DNA from: Nocardia terrae
GTDB lineage: Bacteria > Actinomycetota > Actinomycetes > Mycobacteriales > Mycobacteriaceae
Direction: 5' to 3'
DNA length: 64,000 nucleotides
Assembly: GCF_009760405.1 (NCBI RefSeq)
Contig: NZ_WRPP01000002.1
Span: 992,001 to 1,056,000 of the forward strand
A model generated the notes under the pieces. That model saw nothing but the letters and a program-made list of their open reading frames with translations, was not told where the DNA came from and made no database searches. The translations under genes were made by a program, and so were the position numbers. This document shows, in pieces, positions 61,505 through 64,000 of this stretch (position 1 is its first letter; each line of letters opens with the position of its first letter).

Positions 61505-62833
61505 TCAGTCGGGGCGGGGGGAGGACTCCATCGGTTTGCCCGCATCCCGCCACGCGGTGATACCACCGGCCAGGCTGAAGGCGTCGTAGCCGGCGCGGCG
61601 GGCCAGAGCGGCGAAACGCAGGGAGACCTCGCCGACGGGGCAGACGAAAACGACTGGGCGGGAACGGGAGAACGGGACGCCCTGGGTGAGCATGTCGTCG
61701 AGCTGGTCGTCGCGGATGTTGAGCGCGCCGGGGACGTGGGCGATGCGGTAGGCCATCGCGCCGCGGGTGTCGACGATGGTGGGGCGGGCGGTGCGGTCCA
61801 AGGATTCCAGGGCGTCGGGGGACAGGGCCGGGGTCGCCGACAGTTCGGCCGGGGTCGGGGCCGGGGCGCGGCCGGGTTTGCCGAACAGTTCGGGGCGGCG
61901 TTTGCGAATGTAGGACAGGTACGGTTCGAGCCGGTCGCAGACGATGAACACCGCCACCAGCGGATCGGGTTGCGGCGGCAGGGCTCGCAGGTGTTCGAGG
62001 GCGGCGGCATAGGTCGCGCCGCTGGTCGGGCCCGCCAGCACGCCGTGGGCGGTGGCCAATTCCAGGGTGGCATCGACCGCGCGCCCGGCCTCGATGGCCA
62101 TGATGCGGTCGTAGAACTCGGGCTGGAACAACCCCACATCCCACATCTCGGTTTCCGAACGGATGCCGGGAATGAAGTCCCCGCGCTCGGAGACCACCGC
62201 GACCGTGGCCAGATCCGGATTGTGTTTGCGCAGAAACGTCGCCGTGCCGCGCGTGGAGCCGGTGGTGCCCAGACCGCCGATCAGACAGTCCACGCGGGTG
62301 ATGCCGTCACGGGCGAGATCCTCGTGGATCTCACGCCCGGTGCCCTGATAGTGGGCCTCGATGTTCTTCTCACTCGTGTACTGCGAGGGGTGATACCAGG
62401 CGCCCGGCGTGCGGGCCATGGTCGATTCGATGACCGAGTACACGTCGTTCGGCGCGGTCGGGTCCGGGCATTCCGACAGCCCCGGCAGCTCCTCGATGTC
62501 GGTGCCCAACAGCGCCAACAGCTCTCGCACCTCGGCGACCTTGATCCGATTGGTGACCGCGCGCAACCCGACCCCGTGCATCGCGGCCAGAATCCGCAAC
62601 GCCTTGGCCGTATTGCCGCTCGACGCCTCGATGAAACTCTGCTTGCGGGCGACGATGTCGTCGAGATCGTCGCGGATCATCCCCCACGCCACCCGGTCCT
62701 TGACCGACCCGAACGGGTTGTAGAACTCGAGTTTCGCGTAGAGCTCCACGTGCGCGAGCCCGTGCACGGCCGGATCCAGCCGCAACAACGGTGTGTTGCC
62801 GATCAGTTCGGTGATGTGGTCGTAGCGCATCAA
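61505..62833 (-). CDS. Cysteine-synthase-like PLP enzyme fused to a rhodanese domain
   Basis: This 442-aa protein has a fold-type II PLP domain (residues 1-315) with ELIGNTPLLRL, the PLP Lys45 in FGSVKDRVA, SSGNTAKAL and GGLGTTGSTRGT, like O-phosphoserine/acetylserine sulfhydrylases and SbnA. A C-terminal rhodanese domain (about 340-435) has the active-site Cys398 in VFVCPVGEVS. The rhodanese may supply sulfur to the synthase. Its ATG overlaps the stop of the decarboxylase (ATGA), so the two are one operon. Confidence 0.92.
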   Translation of the reverse strand: MMRYDHITELIGNTPLLRLDPAVHGLAHVELYAKLEFYNPFGSVKDRVAWGMIRDDLDDIVARKQSFIEASSGNTAKALRILAAMHGVGLRAVTNRIKVAEVRELLALLGTDIEELPGLSECPDPTAPNDVYSVIESTMARTPGAWYHPSQYTSEKNIEAHYQGTGREIHEDLARDGITRVDCLIGGLGTTGSTRGTATFLRKHNPDLATVAVVSERGDFIPGIRSETEMWDVGLFQPEFYDRIMAIEAGRAVDATLELATAHGVLAGPTSGATYAAALEHLRALPPQPDPLVAVFIVCDRLEPYLSYIRKRRPELFGKPGRAPAPTPAELSATPALSPDALESLDRTARPTIVDTRGAMAYRIAHVPGALNIRDDQLDDMLTQGVPFSRSRPVVFVCPVGEVSLRFAALARRAGYDAFSLAGGITAWRDAGKPMESSPRPD

Positions 62834-64000
62834 GCCCCCTCGTGCCGGTAGTCGACGTCACGGCACACCGTGAACGTCCCCGACCGTTGCACCACCGCCA
62901 ATTTCGGTGGCACCGAATGCATCGATGCGCGCGCTGCCGACAAATCCATGTGATAAGCGCCGGTATTGGGGAACACGATGAGATCCCCGGGCGCCGGGCA
63001 CCGCGGCAGCCACACCTTGTGATTGGTGATCAGATCCCGCTCCAGGCACAACCGCCCGGCCAGGAACACCCCCACCGCACCGTCATCCGCGCCGGGGTTC
63101 ATCCCGGCGGGCACCAGGATCGGATCCACCATCACCTCCTGATCGGCCGGGGTCACGGTGTCGCGGCTCAGATCCAGATTCACCAGCGTCGACCCGTCGG
63201 CGGTCTCCTTCACGAATTCCACCCGCGCCACGGTGATTCCGGCATGATCCACCAGAGCCTTGCCCGGCTCGAGCCAGATGTCGAGCAGGTTCTCCGCGGC
63301 GATGCGGGCGATCGTGCGGCCCCCGTGCGCCTCCAGCCCGGTATCGAGCAGATCGGCCAGCATCGTCCGGGCATCCACAATGTTGGCATATTTGTGAAAA
63401 ACCGGTGTCCCGTGCACGGCGCCGTCCTCGAGATGGAACCCGAAAGTGTTGCCGCCCCAGGTCATCGGCTCCCCACGCCCCAACAGCGATTCCCGCAGCG
63501 CGTGCACGTATGCATCGAACGCCGCCGCGTCGGCGGTGAACACCTGCCGGAACCCGCCCCCGATATCGAGCACCGACGGCGTCAATCCGGCCGCGTACGC
63601 CTGCTCGGTCAACATCAGGCAACTCTCCACCGCCCGCACCCGCTCGGCGGGCTCACCCGAATCCAGGTGAAAGGCGAACCCGCGGAACTCGATCCGCTCC
63701 CGCTCGGCGACCAGCACCTTCACCACCGCCTCCAGCCGCGCCACCGGCACCCCGAACCGGCTGACCGGAGTCCCCGCGAACCCGCTGACCCGCACCAGCA
63801 CCGGCACCCGCACCCCCGGACCCGCCAGCGCGGCAATGCGTTCGAGCTCCCACACATTGTCCACATTGATCGTCACCCCACTGCCCACCAACCGCGCCAG
63901 CAACCCCTCGCCCTTGGGTCCGGTCACCTCGATCCGCCCCGGAGCGAATCCCGAGCCGAGCGCACTGTCGAGCTCGGCGGCCGAGGCGACATCGATGCCC
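62830..64000 (-). CDS. Y4yA-like PLP-dependent decarboxylase (truncated by window edge)
   Basis: Fold-type III PLP decarboxylase similarity is visible from the window edge (GIDVASAAELDSALGSGFAP, the start of the barrel) through FAFHLDSGEP, VLDIGGGF, the glycine loop for PLP phosphate, and FPNTGAYHMDLSAARASMHS at the C-terminus. The catalytic Lys lies beyond the window. The closest family in texture is Y4yA/SbnH-like amino-acid decarboxylases. It is coupled to the cysteine-synthase/rhodanese gene. With SbnA-like partners such pairs often build diaminopropionate or siderophore units, which is inference. Confidence 0.82.
   Translation of the reverse strand, partial: GIDVASAAELDSALGSGFAPGRIEVTGPKGEGLLARLVGSGVTINVDNVWELERIAALAGPGVRVPVLVRVSGFAGTPVSRFGVPVARLEAVVKVLVAERERIEFRGFAFHLDSGEPAERVRAVESCLMLTEQAYAAGLTPSVLDIGGGFRQVFTADAAAFDAYVHALRESLLGRGEPMTWGGNTFGFHLEDGAVHGTPVFHKYANIVDARTMLADLLDTGLEAHGGRTIARIAAENLLDIWLEPGKALVDHAGITVARVEFVKETADGSTLVNLDLSRDTVTPADQEVMVDPILVPAGMNPGADDGAVGVFLAGRLCLERDLITNHKVWLPRCPAPGDLIVFPNTGAYHMDLSAARASMHSVPPKLAVVQRSGTFTVCRDVDYRHEGA

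Overview
The window is high-GC actinobacterial DNA. The gene content points to Nocardia or a close relative within Mycobacteriales: a DATIN/HPF-like ribosome factor, F420-dependent enzyme families, split NHEJ enzymes of the LigC and LigD-Pol type, many TetR regulators, and many apparently leaderless genes. The genus is an inference. No rRNA, tRNA, CRISPR array, IS element or phage block was seen.

Layout. 1-1.9 kb: a truncated DUF1304 gene, a ribosome-hibernation factor and a Ddn-like F420 protein. 1.9-9.6 kb: a nine-gene minus-strand V/A-type ATPase operon (stalk-C-I-K-F-E-A-B-D). 9.7-13.6 kb: an FAD monooxygenase, nucleoside hydrolase and amidohydrolase cluster divergent from a TetR gene with two tandem operators. 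13.6-20.4 kb: an MFS pump, a CoA transferase, a type II thioesterase, a helix-turn-helix regulator and a small ABC exporter. 20.4-24.9 kb: mixed genes, including a truncated MerR gene that still has its operator. 25-29.3 kb: a TetR-controlled unit of unknown function, with a zinc-ribbon SDR lacking the usual catalytic Tyr, a 510-aa helical protein and a 71-aa protein. 29.3-38 kb: acyl-CoA dehydrogenase, reductases, regulators, a serine hydrolase and a frameshifted YdeI gene. 38-44 kb: an orphan VirD4-like ATPase, LigD-type polymerase plus ATP-dependent ligase, a cold-shock protein, and flotillin/NfeD-like genes. 44-49 kb: an MFS pump, a 14-bp tandem repeat with a strong terminator, a solitary MraY, an XRE regulator and an SDR.

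49.2-53.3 kb is the most notable region. A clear M-box (Mg2+) riboswitch leads an operon of MgtC, a double-domain ABC permease and a NitT/TauT-like ATPase with an AAA-associated tail. This suggests a magnesium-regulated ABC uptake system that I do not know from the literature. 53.7-64 kb holds further efflux genes with paired operators, a Na+/H+ antiporter fused to a UBP zinc finger, and, at the right edge, a cysteine-synthase/rhodanese fusion translationally coupled to a Y4yA-like PLP decarboxylase that runs off the window.

Most start codons were chosen from Shine-Dalgarno sites, overlaps of the ATGA/GTGA type, or a -10-like hexamer 5-8 nt before the start (leaderless genes). All functions are inferred from sequence reading alone.
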